This document shows, piece after piece, positions 35,287 to 45,083 of a DNA stretch of 64,000 nucleotides; position 1 is the first letter of the stretch, and each line of letters begins with the position of its first letter. The stretch covers positions 1,116,001 to 1,180,000 of the forward strand of contig NZ_CP083950.1 in NCBI RefSeq assembly GCF_006439395.2. Reading direction: 5' to 3'. Below the pieces are notes generated by a model. The model made no database searches, was not told the origin of the DNA, and worked only from the letters and a program-made list of their open reading frames with translations. The stretch comes from Mesorhizobium sp. B4-1-4 (GTDB lineage: Bacteria > Pseudomonadota > Alphaproteobacteria > Rhizobiales > Rhizobiaceae). Position numbers and translations under genes: made by a program.

Positions 35287-35417
35287 GCCGTCCGTGAATG
35301 GGAGGCAGCGCGTCGGTTGCGATGCGGGGTTCCGGGAATGGGCCGGGATGGGAACTGCGTTCACACGGGAAAAAAGATCAGGGTTTGCCTGAAAACAGAG
35401 AAAAGGGTCTGTGGGTC

Positions 35418-36446
35418 ATGAAACATATTGCTTTCGGCATTCTTGGCGCCGCCACGCTGGGGATTATGGCGTCGGCCGCTTCGGCGAGCACGCTCGACAC
35501 CGTCAAGGCGAAGGGCTTCATCCAGTGTGGCGTCTCGACAGGTTTGGCCGGCTTCTCGGCGCCGGATGACAAGGGTGACTGGCAAGGCATCGACGCGGAT
35601 TTCTGCCGCGCCGTTGCAGCCGCTGTCTTCGGTGACGGCACCAAGGTCAAGTTCACGCCGCTCAGCGCCAAGGAGCGCTTCACCGCCCTGCAGTCCGGCG
35701 AGGTCGACGTTCTGTCGCGCAACACCACCTGGACCATCAACCGCGACACAGCACTTGGCCTGAATTTCGTCGGCACGACCTACTATGACGGCCAGGGTTT
35801 CATGATCAACGCCAAGAAACTGCCGGGCGTCAATTCGGCGCTCCAGCTTTCGGGCGCCGCCGTCTGCGTGCAGAGCGGCACCACCACCGAGCTCAATCTC
35901 GCCGACTACTTCAAGGCGAACAAGATGGAGTACAATCCGGTCGTCTTCGAGAAGCTCGAAGAGGTCAATGCCGCCTACGATGCCGGCCGCTGCGATGTCT
36001 ACACCACCGACCAGTCGGGTCTCTACGGCATCCGCCTCACTCTCGGCTCGCCAGCCGATCACGTCGTGCTGCCCGAGATCATCTCCAAGGAGCCGCTCGG
36101 ACCGGCGGTGCGCCAGGGCGACGACCAGTGGTACCATATCGTCAAGTGGACCTATTTCGCGCTGCTCGACGCCGAGGAACTTGGCATCACCAAGGCCAAT
36201 GTCGATGAGATGAAGAACTCGACAAGCCCCGAGATCAAGCGCGTGCTCGGCCAGGAAGCCGACACCAAGATCGGCACCGATCTCGGCGTCTCCAATGACT
36301 GGGTCGTCAACATCGTCAAGGCCGTCGGCAATTACGGCGAAATGTTCGATCGCAATGTCGGCTCGGGCAGCCCGCTCAAGATCGCTCGCGGCATCAACGC
36401 GCTGTGGACCAAGGGCGGCCTGCAATATGCTCCGCCGATCCGCTGA
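35418..36446 (+). CDS. aapJ: General L-amino-acid ABC transporter, periplasmic binding protein
   Basis: This 342-residue protein has a Sec signal peptide (MKHIAFGILGAATLGIMASA-ASA). The mature part shows the Aap/Glt binding-protein pattern: KAKGFIQCGVSTGLAGFSAP, IDADFCRAVAAAVFGD, VDVLSRNTTWT and RCDVYTTDQSGLYGIR. In Rhizobium the Aap system takes up many L-amino acids and matters for nodule amino-acid cycling. It heads a four-gene cluster. The ATG at 35418 is fixed by the signal peptide; the frame is open to 35298. Confidence 0.95.
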   Translation: MKHIAFGILGAATLGIMASAASASTLDTVKAKGFIQCGVSTGLAGFSAPDDKGDWQGIDADFCRAVAAAVFGDGTKVKFTPLSAKERFTALQSGEVDVLSRNTTWTINRDTALGLNFVGTTYYDGQGFMINAKKLPGVNSALQLSGAAVCVQSGTTTELNLADYFKANKMEYNPVVFEKLEEVNAAYDAGRCDVYTTDQSGLYGIRLTLGSPADHVVLPEIISKEPLGPAVRQGDDQWYHIVKWTYFALLDAEELGITKANVDEMKNSTSPEIKRVLGQEADTKIGTDLGVSNDWVVNIVKAVGNYGEMFDRNVGSGSPLKIARGINALWTKGGLQYAPPIR

Positions 36447-36509
36447 TTGAAATGTGATCCGGGAGGCATATCATCTGCCTCCCGGTTTCTCTTTCCAGGG
36501 GACGGTCGA

Positions 36510-37697
36510 ATGGCATCGCAGGAAGTTCTTCGCGAGGAGTCCAGCCGGGCTTCCTTCGTCAATGATCCGAAAGTCCGCAGTCTCTTCTTCCAGACGCTTG
36601 TCGTCATCGTTCTGTTCGGCTCTGTGTGGTGGATCGTGCAGAACGTCATCGACAATCTGCAGCGCCTGCACATCGCCTCCGGCTTCGGCTTCCTCAAGGG
36701 ACGTGCCGGGTTCGATATCTCGGACACGCCGATCGCCTACACGTCTGACGATACTTACGGCCGCGCCATCGTCGTCGGCCTGATCAACACGATCATCGTC
36801 GCCGTCGCCGGCATCATCACCGCCACCATCATCGGCTTCGTCATCGGCATCGGCCGCCTGTCGCAGAACTGGCTGATCCAGAAGATCTGCACGGTCTATG
36901 TTGAGATCTTTCGCAACATCCCGCCGCTGCTGGTCATCTTCTTCTGGTATTCCGGCGTGCTTGCCGTGCTGCCGGCGCCACGTGACAGTATCCATCTGCC
37001 GTTTGGTTCCTTCCTCAACCAGCGCGGCTTCTATTTTCCGCGCACCATCTGGGGCGAGGGTTCCTGGCTGATCCTGGTGGCGCTCGTCGTGGCTGTTGCC
37101 ATGGCATGGTTCGTCGCCCGCAGGGCGCGCCAGCGCCAGATGGCGACCGGCCAGCAATTCCCGGTGTTCTGGACCTCCTTCGCGCTGATCGTTGGCCTGC
37201 CGCTGCTCGCTTTCCTGCTCAGCGGAATGCCGCTCACCTTTGATCTGCCGAAACAGTCGACCTTCAACCTGACCGGCGGCTTCCAGGTCAAGCCGGAGTT
37301 CCTGTCGCTCTATCTGGCTCTGTCCTGCTACACGGCAGCCTTCATCGCCGAGATCGTGCGCGCCGGCATCAGGGGGGTCAGCAAAGGCCAGACCGAGGCG
37401 GCCGGCGCCCTGGGCTTGCGCTCGGGGCCGATTTTGCGGCTCGTCGTGGTGCCGCAGGCCATGCGCATCGTGATCCCGCCGCTGACCAGCCAGTATCTCA
37501 ACCTGACCAAGAACTCGTCGCTGGCGATCGCCATCGGCTATCCGGACCTGACGGCGACCGCCGGCACCGTGCTCAACCAGACCGGACAGGCGGTCGAAGG
37601 CGTGCTGATCATGATGGTCGCCTACCTCATACTCAGCCTTGTGACCTCGGCCGTCATGAACGTGGTCAACGCCAAGATGGCGCTGGTGGAAAGGTAG
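36510..37697 (+). CDS. aapQ: General L-amino-acid ABC transporter, permease AapQ
   Basis: This 395-residue inner-membrane permease is longer than ordinary His/Glu permeases because of an extra periplasmic/helical insertion, as is typical for AapQ/BztB. It has a Q-type N-terminal motif [17 protein letters not shown] and the EAA loop [19 protein letters not shown] followed by [13 protein letters not shown]. The start at 36510 follows GGGGACGG; 63 bp of intergenic DNA separate it from aapJ. It pairs with AapM. Confidence 0.95.
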   Translation: MASQEVLREESSRASFVNDPKVRSLFFQTLVVIVLFGSVWWIVQNVIDNLQRLHIASGFGFLKGRAGFDISDTPIAYTSDDTYGRAIVVGLINTIIVAVAGIITATIIGFVIGIGRLSQNWLIQKICTVYVEIFRNIPPLLVIFFWYSGVLAVLPAPRDSIHLPFGSFLNQRGFYFPRTIWGEGSWLILVALVVAVAMAWFVARRARQRQMATGQQFPVFWTSFALIVGLPLLAFLLSGMPLTFDLPKQSTFNLTGGFQVKPEFLSLYLALSCYTAAFIAEIVRAGIRGVSKGQTEAAGALGLRSGPILRLVVVPQAMRIVIPPLTSQYLNLTKNSSLAIAIGYPDLTATAGTVLNQTGQAVEGVLIMMVAYLILSLVTSAVMNVVNAKMALVER

Positions 37698-37701
37698 AGC
37701 C

Positions 37702-38859
37702 ATGCAGGAACACGACATGTCCTGGGTGCGTGCCGAGATGGTGCTGGCGCAGCCTGCGCCAGCAAGCGTGCGCGGCCCAACGGCCTGGGTGCGCAAGAAC
37801 CTGGTCGGTTCGGTCGGTGACACGATCCTGACCATCATAGGCATCGCGCTGGTCGTCATGATCCTGCCGCAGATCATCAACTGGGCGTTCATCAATGCCC
37901 AGTGGACAGGGCCGAATCGCACTGTCTGCGCCACCGTTGCGCAAGGCGGCATTCAGCCGGACGGCTGGAGCGGCGCGTGCTGGGCCTTCGTCAATGCCAA
38001 GTTCGGCCAGTTCATGTTCGGCACCTATCCGATCGAGGAGCGCTGGCGCCCGATTCTGGTCGCCATCCTGTTCGTGGCGCTGCTGGTGCCGATGCTGATC
38101 CCGCGCGTGCCGCGCAAGGGACTGAACGCGATCCTGCTCTTCCTGGTGTTGCCGATCGTTTCGTTCGTTCTGCTGATCGGCGGCATGTTCGGCCTGCCGC
38201 ATGTCGAGACCTCGCGGTGGGGCGGCCTGCTGGTAACGCTCAGCCTGTCCTTCGTCGGCATTGCCGTGTCGCTACCGCTGGGCACTGTGCTGGCGCTCGG
38301 CCGGCGTTCGAAGATGCCGATCGTCAAGACGCTTTGTGTGGTCTTCATCGAGACGGTGCGCGGCATCCCGCTGATCACCGTTCTGTTCTTCGTCAGCGTC
38401 ATGCTGCCGCTGTTCCTGCCGGCTGGGGTCACCTTCGACAAGTTTCTCAGGGCATTGATCGGCGTGTCGCTGTTTGCGGCGGCCTATATGGCCGAAGTCG
38501 TGCGCGGCGGCCTGCAGGCGATCCCGAAGGGCCAGTATGAAGGCGCCGATTCGCTTGGCCTCGGCTACTGGCAGAAGATGGGGCTGATCGTGCTGCCGCA
38601 GGCGCTGAAGCTGGTCATCCCCGGCATCGTCAACACCTTCATCGGCATGTTCAAGGACACCAGTCTGGTTCTCATCATCTCGATGTTCGACCTGCTCGGC
38701 GTCGTCAAACAGAATTTCTCGGATGCCAATTGGGCGACGCCACAGACCGCGAAATCCGGTCTGGTCTTCGCCGCCTTCGTGTTCTGGCTGTTCTGCTTCG
38801 GCATGTCGCGCTATTCGATGTACACCGAACGCCGACTCGACACCGGCTACAGACGCTAA
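37702..38859 (+). CDS. aapM: General L-amino-acid ABC transporter, permease AapM
   Basis: This 385-residue inner-membrane permease has eight or so hydrophobic segments. [20 protein letters not shown] and the EAA loop [20 protein letters not shown] followed by [13 protein letters not shown] mark the His/Glu permease family; the periplasmic Cys pair around [20 protein letters not shown] is shared with AapM relatives. It starts 4 bp after aapQ ends, and 24 bp separate it from aapP. Confidence 0.95.
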   Translation: MQEHDMSWVRAEMVLAQPAPASVRGPTAWVRKNLVGSVGDTILTIIGIALVVMILPQIINWAFINAQWTGPNRTVCATVAQGGIQPDGWSGACWAFVNAKFGQFMFGTYPIEERWRPILVAILFVALLVPMLIPRVPRKGLNAILLFLVLPIVSFVLLIGGMFGLPHVETSRWGGLLVTLSLSFVGIAVSLPLGTVLALGRRSKMPIVKTLCVVFIETVRGIPLITVLFFVSVMLPLFLPAGVTFDKFLRALIGVSLFAAAYMAEVVRGGLQAIPKGQYEGADSLGLGYWQKMGLIVLPQALKLVIPGIVNTFIGMFKDTSLVLIISMFDLLGVVKQNFSDANWATPQTAKSGLVFAAFVFWLFCFGMSRYSMYTERRLDTGYRR

Positions 38860-38883
38860 ACAAAAGAATAAGGGGATCCTGTC

Positions 38884-39687
38884 ATGGCCACCGAAAACGC
38901 CGTCAGCGCGGAAGAGCTCAAGGTCAATGCCGCCAAGATGCACATCTCGACCACCGATGTCGCCATCGACATCATCGCCATGCACAAATGGTACGGCGAG
39001 TTTCATGTGCTGAAGGACATCAACCTCAAGGTTATGCGCGGCGAGCGCATCGTCATCTGCGGCCCGTCCGGCTCCGGCAAGTCGACGATGATCCGCTGCA
39101 TCAACCGCCTGGAAGAGCACCAGAAGGGCAAGATCATCGTCGACGGCAAGGAACTGACCAATGATCTGAAGAAGATCGACGAAGTGCGCCGCGAGGTCGG
39201 CATGGTGTTCCAGCACTTCAATCTGTTCCCGCACCTGACCATCCTGGAGAACTGCACGTTGGCGCCGATTTGGGTGCGCAAGACGCCGAAGAAGCAGGCC
39301 GAGGAAATCGCCATGCATTTCCTCAAGCGCGTCAAGATTCCGGAGCAGGCCAACAAGTATCCGGGCCAGCTCTCCGGCGGCCAGCAGCAGCGCGTGGCGA
39401 TCGCCCGTTCGCTGTGCATGAACCCGCGCATCATGCTGTTCGACGAGCCGACCTCGGCGCTCGACCCGGAAATGATCAAGGAAGTGCTGGAGACCATGGT
39501 CGGCCTTGCCGAGGAAGGCATGACCATGCTGTGCGTCACGCACGAAATGGGCTTTGCCCGCAAGGTCGCCAACCGGGTGATCTTCATGGATCAGGGCCAG
39601 ATCGTCGAGCAGAACACACCGGCCGAATTCTTCGATCATCCGCGCCACGAGCGTACGAAACTGTTCCTGTCGCAGATCTTGCACTGA
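38884..39687 (+). CDS. aapP: General L-amino-acid ABC transporter, ATP-binding protein AapP
   Basis: This 267-residue ATPase has Walker [12 protein letters not shown]-loop [14 protein letters not shown], signature [15 protein letters not shown], Walker [14 protein letters not shown] and H-loop [10 protein letters not shown], all characteristic of polar-amino-acid importers. It powers the AapQM permease. An N-terminal extension of about 25 residues precedes the ATPase domain. AGGGGATCCTGTC with a purine-rich start lies before the ATG, and a clear terminator follows the gene. Confidence 0.96.
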   Translation: MATENAVSAEELKVNAAKMHISTTDVAIDIIAMHKWYGEFHVLKDINLKVMRGERIVICGPSGSGKSTMIRCINRLEEHQKGKIIVDGKELTNDLKKIDEVRREVGMVFQHFNLFPHLTILENCTLAPIWVRKTPKKQAEEIAMHFLKRVKIPEQANKYPGQLSGGQQQRVAIARSLCMNPRIMLFDEPTSALDPEMIKEVLETMVGLAEEGMTMLCVTHEMGFARKVANRVIFMDQGQIVEQNTPAEFFDHPRHERTKLFLSQILH

Positions 39688-39710
39688 GCGCTCCGGCACC
39701 GGTTCAAAAC

Positions 39711-39740
39711 AAGCCCGGCGGCACCACGGCCGGGCTTTTT
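39711..39740 (+). terminator. Rho-independent terminator of the aap operon
   Basis: AAGCCCGGC pairs perfectly with GCCGGGCTT across a 9-nt loop, followed by TTT. It begins 24 bp after the aapP stop. Confidence 0.9.
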
Positions 39741-39802
39741 GCATATGGCGATCGGCCATGGTCGCTGCCGTCGAGGAGAGGGAGCCCCCAAACCGGACGC
39801 CG

Positions 39803-40468
39803 ATGAAAAAGCCCCTGCGTTTCCTGGCCATGTTGGCAGCCATGTTCATGCTTGCCGCCGTCCTCGGCACGCTGGTGCCACGCCCGCTCTGGCCGGCGGC
39901 CGCCGCTGGCGAGAGCACGCGGCGCATATTGGTGCTGAAGAACCCGATCCACACCGACATCGCCATCCCGGTGGACGACGCGGTTCGCAGGCGTTTTCAT
40001 TTCCTGACCGAGGCCGGCCTTCCGGCCGACGCACCCGAGGTGCGCTACATCGTCTTCGGCTGGGGTGGTCGCGCCTTCTATCTTGAAACGCCAACATGGT
40101 CGCAACTAAAGGCGGTGCCAGTGGTCAAGGCGATGACGCTCGATGCCTCTGTGATGCATGTCGATGTCGCCGGCGCGATCGCCGAGCCGCATCCTGACGT
40201 CGCTGGCTTCGACATTGGCGAGGATCGGTTCGCGGCGTTGCTCGATTATATCGCGGCCAGCTTCCAGCAGGGGCAGAACGGCCCGGTCGTGATCGAGAAT
40301 GCGGGCTACTCCAACTTCGACCGCTTCTACGAGGCGAATGGCCGTTTCAACGCGCTGATCGGCTGCAACACCTGGACGGCGGCGGCACTGCGCACGGCCG
40401 GGCTTCGCACTGGCTGGTGGAATCCGCTCCCGGCTTCGCTTGGGCTGTCGCTGCGGCTTTACAATTGA
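39803..40468 (+). CDS. DUF2459 / TIGR02117 family protein
   Basis: This 221-residue protein has an N-terminal hydrophobic anchor or signal (MKKPLRFLAMLAAMFMLAAV). The mature part contains ILVLKNPIHTDIAIPVDD, VRYIVFGWGGRAFYLETPTW and FNALIGCNTWTAAALRTAGL, the pattern of a conserved family first noted near urease genes. It is probably periplasmic. The NCNTW-like Cys and a conserved His-Thr suggest an enzyme, but no function is established to my knowledge. Confidence 0.8.
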   Translation: MKKPLRFLAMLAAMFMLAAVLGTLVPRPLWPAAAAGESTRRILVLKNPIHTDIAIPVDDAVRRRFHFLTEAGLPADAPEVRYIVFGWGGRAFYLETPTWSQLKAVPVVKAMTLDASVMHVDVAGAIAEPHPDVAGFDIGEDRFAALLDYIAASFQQGQNGPVVIENAGYSNFDRFYEANGRFNALIGCNTWTAAALRTAGLRTGWWNPLPASLGLSLRLYN

Positions 40469-40485
40469 AATTTGGACAGCAGCGG

Positions 40486-40809
40486 TCAGCCCGTTTTGCG
40501 ATCCTGCCTCATCATATAGTCGCGTAGTGCCTTGTTGATCGCGCTCTGATAGCCCCGACCATCGGGGGTGCGTCTCTTGAACCAGGCGACAAGGTCGGAA
40601 TCGAGGCGAAGGGTCAGTTGCTGCTTTATAGGTCTGAAATGCGGATTTCGAGCAGCATTTTGCCAGAATTCTTCGGCCAATTCGGGAGTGTCGCTCGTAT
40701 CGACGTCATCTTGCGAGCGCGCTTTCAACGCTGCGATTTCCGCCTTCTGTGCTTCTGTCAACGGAGAGGGATTTGTCGGGTCGAATTCAAATCGAACGAT
40801 TTTGCGCAT
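40486..40809 (-). CDS. brnA: BrnA antitoxin
   Basis: This 107-residue protein has the BrnA layout: an N-terminal toxin-binding part (VRFEFDPTNPSPLTEAQKAE) and a C-terminal ribbon-helix-helix-like segment (KQQLTLRLDSDLVAWFKRRT, DGRGYQSAINKALRDYM). BrnA neutralises BrnT and represses the operon. It overlaps the end of brnT by 23 bp, as usual for toxin-first brnTA operons. The start at 40809 follows GAAAGAAAGAAGAT. Confidence 0.88.
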   Translation of the reverse strand: MRKIVRFEFDPTNPSPLTEAQKAEIAALKARSQDDVDTSDTPELAEEFWQNAARNPHFRPIKQQLTLRLDSDLVAWFKRRTPDGRGYQSAINKALRDYMMRQDRKTG

Positions 40810-41086
40810 AATATCTTCTTTCTTTCGTCGTGGCTCTGCGCGCTGAAATGATCCGTATAACCTCGGTTCCATCTTCTTCTCGATCGGCATGGGCAATAAG
40901 CAATACGAGCGTGCCGTCAATCCTACCGATGGTCTGCCAACGGTATTCGCCGTTTTCGACTCTGTCCTGTACCGCCAGCGCGGAAGGGTCGGAGAAAACA
41001 CGAACGGCAGTCTCGAAACTCACGCCATGCTTGCGCAGATTTGATGCTGCCTTTTCTGGATCCCATTCAAACCGCAATTCGTTCAT
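40787..41086 (-). CDS. brnT: BrnT toxin
   Basis: This 99-residue RelE-fold ribonuclease starts MNELRFEWDPEKAASNLRKH, the classic BrnT N-terminus, followed by GVSFETAVRVFSDP, YRWQTIGRIDG and IRIISARRATTKERRYY. The RISARRA segment contains expected active-site Arg residues. It precedes and overlaps brnA. A TTG 15 bp upstream is an alternative start. Confidence 0.9.
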   Translation of the reverse strand: MNELRFEWDPEKAASNLRKHGVSFETAVRVFSDPSALAVQDRVENGEYRWQTIGRIDGTLVLLIAHADREEDGTEVIRIISARRATTKERRYYAQNRSI

Positions 41087-41154
41087 GCGCAGTAACCACA
41101 AAAATGTAACTACAATTCACCATTGCGTCAAGACAGATGGGACTTCCTGGCGGG

Positions 41155-42396
41155 CTAACGCCTGATGATCCTCCGCTGCCTCCATCCGTAGAGCCAGTCC
41201 AGATCCGCAACGAGCTTTTCCGGTGGCCGCTTCGCCAGAACCAGGTTGCGGGCGAATGCCACCGGACCCGAGGCATGCCAGGCGAGGCGGTTAAGCGCAC
41301 CGCGCCGGATGACCTTGACGATGCGCGGCCGCCGGAGATTTTCCCAGATGGTGAGGCTCTGACGCAGATCGGCAGGGAAGTCAGCCACCAGGCTGGCAAG
41401 CGTTGCCGCGTCTTCGATGGCCATTGCCGCGCCTTGTGCAGCGAACGGGGTCATCGCATGTGCGGCGTCACCGATCAGAGCGATGCCGGCTGGCGTCGTC
41501 CAGGGCTGCTTCTGTTCGACTGTATGGAGCGGCCAAGTCAGCCAAGGGCCAGCCATTTCTACCAGCCTTGCAAGGCCCGCGGCCGTGCCGCGCATGGCGC
41601 CGGCGAGGATGCCGGGATCGGCATGCCCGGACCAGCCCTCGGCAATGCGCTCGCCTCTGGTGAAGGCGACAAGGTTGAAAGCGTCACTCTTGCTGACGGG
41701 GTAGGCGACCATGTGGAATCCCGGATGCAGGAAGGTCGTGACGCTGTCGGTAGCGCCGATCGCGGCAAATGCTTGTCCGGCGGCGCTGCCGGCAGCGACA
41801 GTGGTGCGCCAGGCCAGTTCGCCGGAAAAACGGCTTCTCGGCGATGCCGCTCCCCGGGCCCGATCGACAACCGCGCGCACCGACGACCATACGCCATCGG
41901 CCCCGACCAAAAGGAAGCCCTGTGACTGGACGGTCTTGCCGTCCTTCTCGACTGTGGCCGTCACACCATCGCCACCTGTGACAACATCGCTCAAGCGCGC
42001 GCCTGTGACGAGCGCAATATTCGGGTTTTCGGCGACGCGTTCGGTCAGTGCGCTCTGCAGATCGGCCCGGTGAGCGACGAGATAAGGCGCCCCCCAACGT
42101 TTTTCGGCGGCTTGCCCCAGCGGCACGCGCGCCAGTTCGCGCAACGTCGCGGCGTCCTTCAGCACCACTGCTTCCGGACGCACCGCTGCCGGCAGCAGCC
42201 GGTCGAGCACGCCGAGCTGGCGTAGGATATGTGTCGCGTTTGGAGAAAGCTGGATGCCGGCGCCCACCGCGTCCAGCCGCTCCGCCTGTTCGAACAGCTG
42301 TGCGGGGTAGCCGCGTTCGCCGAAAGCCAGGGCCGCGGTCAGCCCGGCGACGCCAGCTCCGGCGATCACGATCTGCCGGGGCTGTGCATCGGGCAT
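41155..42396 (-). CDS. FAD-dependent monooxygenase (salicylate-hydroxylase-like)
   Basis: This 413-residue class A flavoprotein monooxygenase has the N-terminal FAD motif IVIAGAGVAGLTAALAFGERG, the DG-type motif VGADGVWSSVR and the second FAD motif GIALIGDAAHAMTPFAAQGA. Relatives hydroxylate salicylate, 3-hydroxybenzoate or other aromatics using NAD(P)H. No aromatic-degradation genes flank it, so the substrate stays open. The zinc-finger gene lies 18 bp upstream in the same direction. Confidence 0.9.
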   Translation of the reverse strand: MPDAQPRQIVIAGAGVAGLTAALAFGERGYPAQLFEQAERLDAVGAGIQLSPNATHILRQLGVLDRLLPAAVRPEAVVLKDAATLRELARVPLGQAAEKRWGAPYLVAHRADLQSALTERVAENPNIALVTGARLSDVVTGGDGVTATVEKDGKTVQSQGFLLVGADGVWSSVRAVVDRARGAASPRSRFSGELAWRTTVAAGSAAGQAFAAIGATDSVTTFLHPGFHMVAYPVSKSDAFNLVAFTRGERIAEGWSGHADPGILAGAMRGTAAGLARLVEMAGPWLTWPLHTVEQKQPWTTPAGIALIGDAAHAMTPFAAQGAAMAIEDAATLASLVADFPADLRQSLTIWENLRRPRIVKVIRRGALNRLAWHASGPVAFARNLVLAKRPPEKLVADLDWLYGWRQRRIIRR

Positions 42397-42414
42397 GATT
42401 TCAGCCGCTGGAAA

Positions 42415-42660
42415 TCAGGCGGCCCGGTCGATGTAGAGACAGCCGGCCGGCACCGTTTCCGTCGCCTTCAGCTTTGGCGAATAGCGGTAGAGCGTCGAGC
42501 AATAGGGGCAGACCTTCTCATTGTCGTCGCCCATATCGAGAAACACATGCGGGTGGTCGAAAGGCGGGTTGGCGCCCGTGCACATGAATTCCTTGACCCC
42601 GATGTCGATCGCCGGGTAGCCCGCATCGTTCTGGAAATGGGGAATGGAACCGCCTGCCAT
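42415..42660 (-). CDS. Zinc-finger-domain protein (NDUFS6-like)
   Basis: This 81-residue protein has the CHCC-type zinc site: FMCTGANPPFDHPHVFLDMG and VCPYCSTLYRY. It matches the small alphaproteobacterial complex I accessory protein related to mitochondrial NDUFS6. It may be co-transcribed with the downstream monooxygenase. Together with the NDUFS4-like gene at 28248, two complex I accessory proteins occur in the window, far from the nuo operon. Confidence 0.85.
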   Translation of the reverse strand: MAGGSIPHFQNDAGYPAIDIGVKEFMCTGANPPFDHPHVFLDMGDDNEKVCPYCSTLYRYSPKLKATETVPAGCLYIDRAA

Positions 42661-42881
42661 CGTCGTCTCCTGATCTCTTGCAATTGCATCTGGATCATAA
42701 CCCGTCTCTTTGCAAGATCGATGAAATCAAACTGTTGCAAAAGCCTGTCAGAGGATAAGTTAAGCTCGGTCATGCCTGACCCCCGCAACCGGAATCGGTT
42801 ACGGGAGGGTATGTGTCGATTCGTCGGACGACCCTCGCGGGCGCGGCGTTCGGACGACAGCGGCTGGGAAGAGCAGGAATC

Positions 42882-45083
42882 ATGAACGAACTGAAGCCGG
42901 TGCAGAGCGAATTCATCAATGTCGAGGCGGCGAGCCCGCAGGGCGGCAATCCGGACCGTTTCGTCAATCGGGAGTTTTCCTGGCTGCAGTTCAATCGCCG
43001 CGTTCTCGAAGAATCGCTGAACGAGCACCACCCGCTCCTCGAACGCGTGCGCTTCCTGTCGATCTCGGCCGCCAACCTCGACGAGTTCTTCATGGTGCGC
43101 GTCGCCGGCCTCGCCGGTCAGGTCCGCGAGGGCATCGTGCTGAAGAGCCCTGACGGCCGCACGCCCGAACAGCAGCTCGAACAGCTGCTGCGCGAGGTCG
43201 AGCGGCTGCAGGAAGATCAGCAGAAGAGCCTTTCGGCGCTGACGATACTGCTCAACAAGGAAGGCATCGAGAGCATCACCCGCGACGCCCTGACCAAGGA
43301 CGAGAAGGTCTGGCTGGAAGAGCATTTCCAGGACCAGGTGTTTCCGGTGCTTACCCCACTGTCGATCGACCCGGCGCATCCGTTCCCGTTCATTCCCAAT
43401 CTCGGCTTCTCGATGGCGCTGCAGCTTCGCCATCGCAAGAATGGCGAGGAGATGAGCGCGCTGCTGCGCCTGCCGGTGGCGCTGAAGCGCTTCATCCGCC
43501 TGCCGGACCGCAGGAATCATGTCCGCTTCATCCCGCTGGAGGAGGCGGTCGGCCTCTATATCGGCAAGCTGTTCCCGGGATATGAGGTCAAGGGCTCCGG
43601 CACCTTCCGGATCATCCGCGACAGCGATATCGAGGTCGAGGAGGAATCGGAAGATCTCGTGCGACTGTTCGAGACGGCGCTGAAGCGCCGCCGCCGCGGT
43701 TCGGTGATCCGCATCGAGTTCGACAGGCTGATGCCGGCCGAACTGCGCGATTTCGTCGCCGGCGAGCTCGGTGTTTCGTCGAGCCGTATCAGCGTGCTCA
43801 CCGGCCCGCTGGCGCTCAGCCAGATCTCCGAAATTGTCGCCGTGGCCCGCGACGACCTGAAATTCACGCCTTACAATCCCCGCTTCCCCGAACGTATCCG
43901 CGAGCATGGCGGCGACTGTTTCGCCGCCATCCGCGAGAAGGACATCATTGTCCACCATCCCTACGAATCCTTCGATGTGGTGGTGCAGTTCCTGCGCCAG
44001 GCGATGGCCGACCCCGAGGTGGTGGCGATCAAGCAGACGCTCTACCGCACCTCCAACGACAGCCCTATCGTGCGTGCGCTGGTCGACGCGGCCGAGGCCG
44101 GCAAATCGGTGACGGCGCTGGTCGAGCTCAAGGCCCGTTTCGACGAGGAAGCCAACATCCGCTGGGCCCGCGATCTCGAACGCGCCGGCGTGCAGGTTGT
44201 GTTCGGTTTCCTCGAACTCAAGACCCACGCCAAGATGTCCCTGGTGGTGCGGCGCGAGGACGGCAAGCTGCGCAACTACGTGCATCTCGGCACCGGCAAC
44301 TACCACCCGGTCACAGCGCGCATCTACACCGACCTGTCCTTCTTCACCACCGATGCGACGATCGCGCGCGATGTCGCCCAGCTGTTCAACTTCATCACCG
44401 GCTATGCCGAGCCGACCGCCGAGATGCGTATCGCGATCTCGCCGTTCACGCTCAGAAACCGCATTCTCCAACACATATCGGACGAAGTCGCCCACGCGCT
44501 GGAGGGCAGGCCGGCGCGCATCTGGATGAAGATGAACTCGCTTGTCGACCCGATCATCATCGATGCGCTCTATGATGCCAGCCGTGCCGGGGTGGAAATC
44601 GACCTCGTCGTGCGCGGCATATGCTGCCTCAGGCCGCAAGTGCCGGGCCTGTCGGAGAACATAAGGGTCAAGTCGATCGTCGGCCGCTTCCTCGAACACA
44701 GCCGCATCTACTGCTTCGGCAATGGCCACGGCCTGCCGGCGGACGAGGCGATCGTCTACATCTCCTCCGCCGACCTCATGCCGCGCAATCTCGACCGCCG
44801 CGTCGAGACCATGGTGCCGATCACCAATCCAACTGTGCATGAACAGGTTCTGGGTCAGATCATGCTGGGCAACATCATGGACAATCAGCAAAGTTTCGAC
44901 GTATTGGCTGATGGAACTTCCCGGCGTGTCGTGCTGGAGGAGGGCGAGGAACCGTTCAACGCGCAGGAATATTTCATGACCAATCCGAGCCTGTCGGGAC
45001 GGGGTGACGCGCTGAAGTCGCATGCGCCCCAGCGGATCGCCCAGTTCAAGCGCCGCAAGAAGAACGCCGCAGCGTCCAACTGA
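42882..45083 (+). CDS. ppk: Polyphosphate kinase 1
   Basis: This 733-residue enzyme polymerises the ATP gamma-phosphate into polyphosphate. It has the N-terminal [18 protein letters not shown], the phosphotransfer region [17 protein letters not shown] and [17 protein letters not shown] with the catalytic His, [17 protein letters not shown] and the second His region [16 protein letters not shown]. Length is normal. AGGA lies 4 bp before the ATG at 42882. The stop overlaps the ppx ATG, giving an operon for making and breaking polyphosphate. Confidence 0.96.
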   Translation: MNELKPVQSEFINVEAASPQGGNPDRFVNREFSWLQFNRRVLEESLNEHHPLLERVRFLSISAANLDEFFMVRVAGLAGQVREGIVLKSPDGRTPEQQLEQLLREVERLQEDQQKSLSALTILLNKEGIESITRDALTKDEKVWLEEHFQDQVFPVLTPLSIDPAHPFPFIPNLGFSMALQLRHRKNGEEMSALLRLPVALKRFIRLPDRRNHVRFIPLEEAVGLYIGKLFPGYEVKGSGTFRIIRDSDIEVEEESEDLVRLFETALKRRRRGSVIRIEFDRLMPAELRDFVAGELGVSSSRISVLTGPLALSQISEIVAVARDDLKFTPYNPRFPERIREHGGDCFAAIREKDIIVHHPYESFDVVVQFLRQAMADPEVVAIKQTLYRTSNDSPIVRALVDAAEAGKSVTALVELKARFDEEANIRWARDLERAGVQVVFGFLELKTHAKMSLVVRREDGKLRNYVHLGTGNYHPVTARIYTDLSFFTTDATIARDVAQLFNFITGYAEPTAEMRIAISPFTLRNRILQHISDEVAHALEGRPARIWMKMNSLVDPIIIDALYDASRAGVEIDLVVRGICCLRPQVPGLSENIRVKSIVGRFLEHSRIYCFGNGHGLPADEAIVYISSADLMPRNLDRRVETMVPITNPTVHEQVLGQIMLGNIMDNQQSFDVLADGTSRRVVLEEGEEPFNAQEYFMTNPSLSGRGDALKSHAPQRIAQFKRRKKNAAASN

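Noticed and set aside
42468..45023. 851-codon minus-strand frame
   Set aside because: Antisense shadow of ppk, with no start context or motifs.
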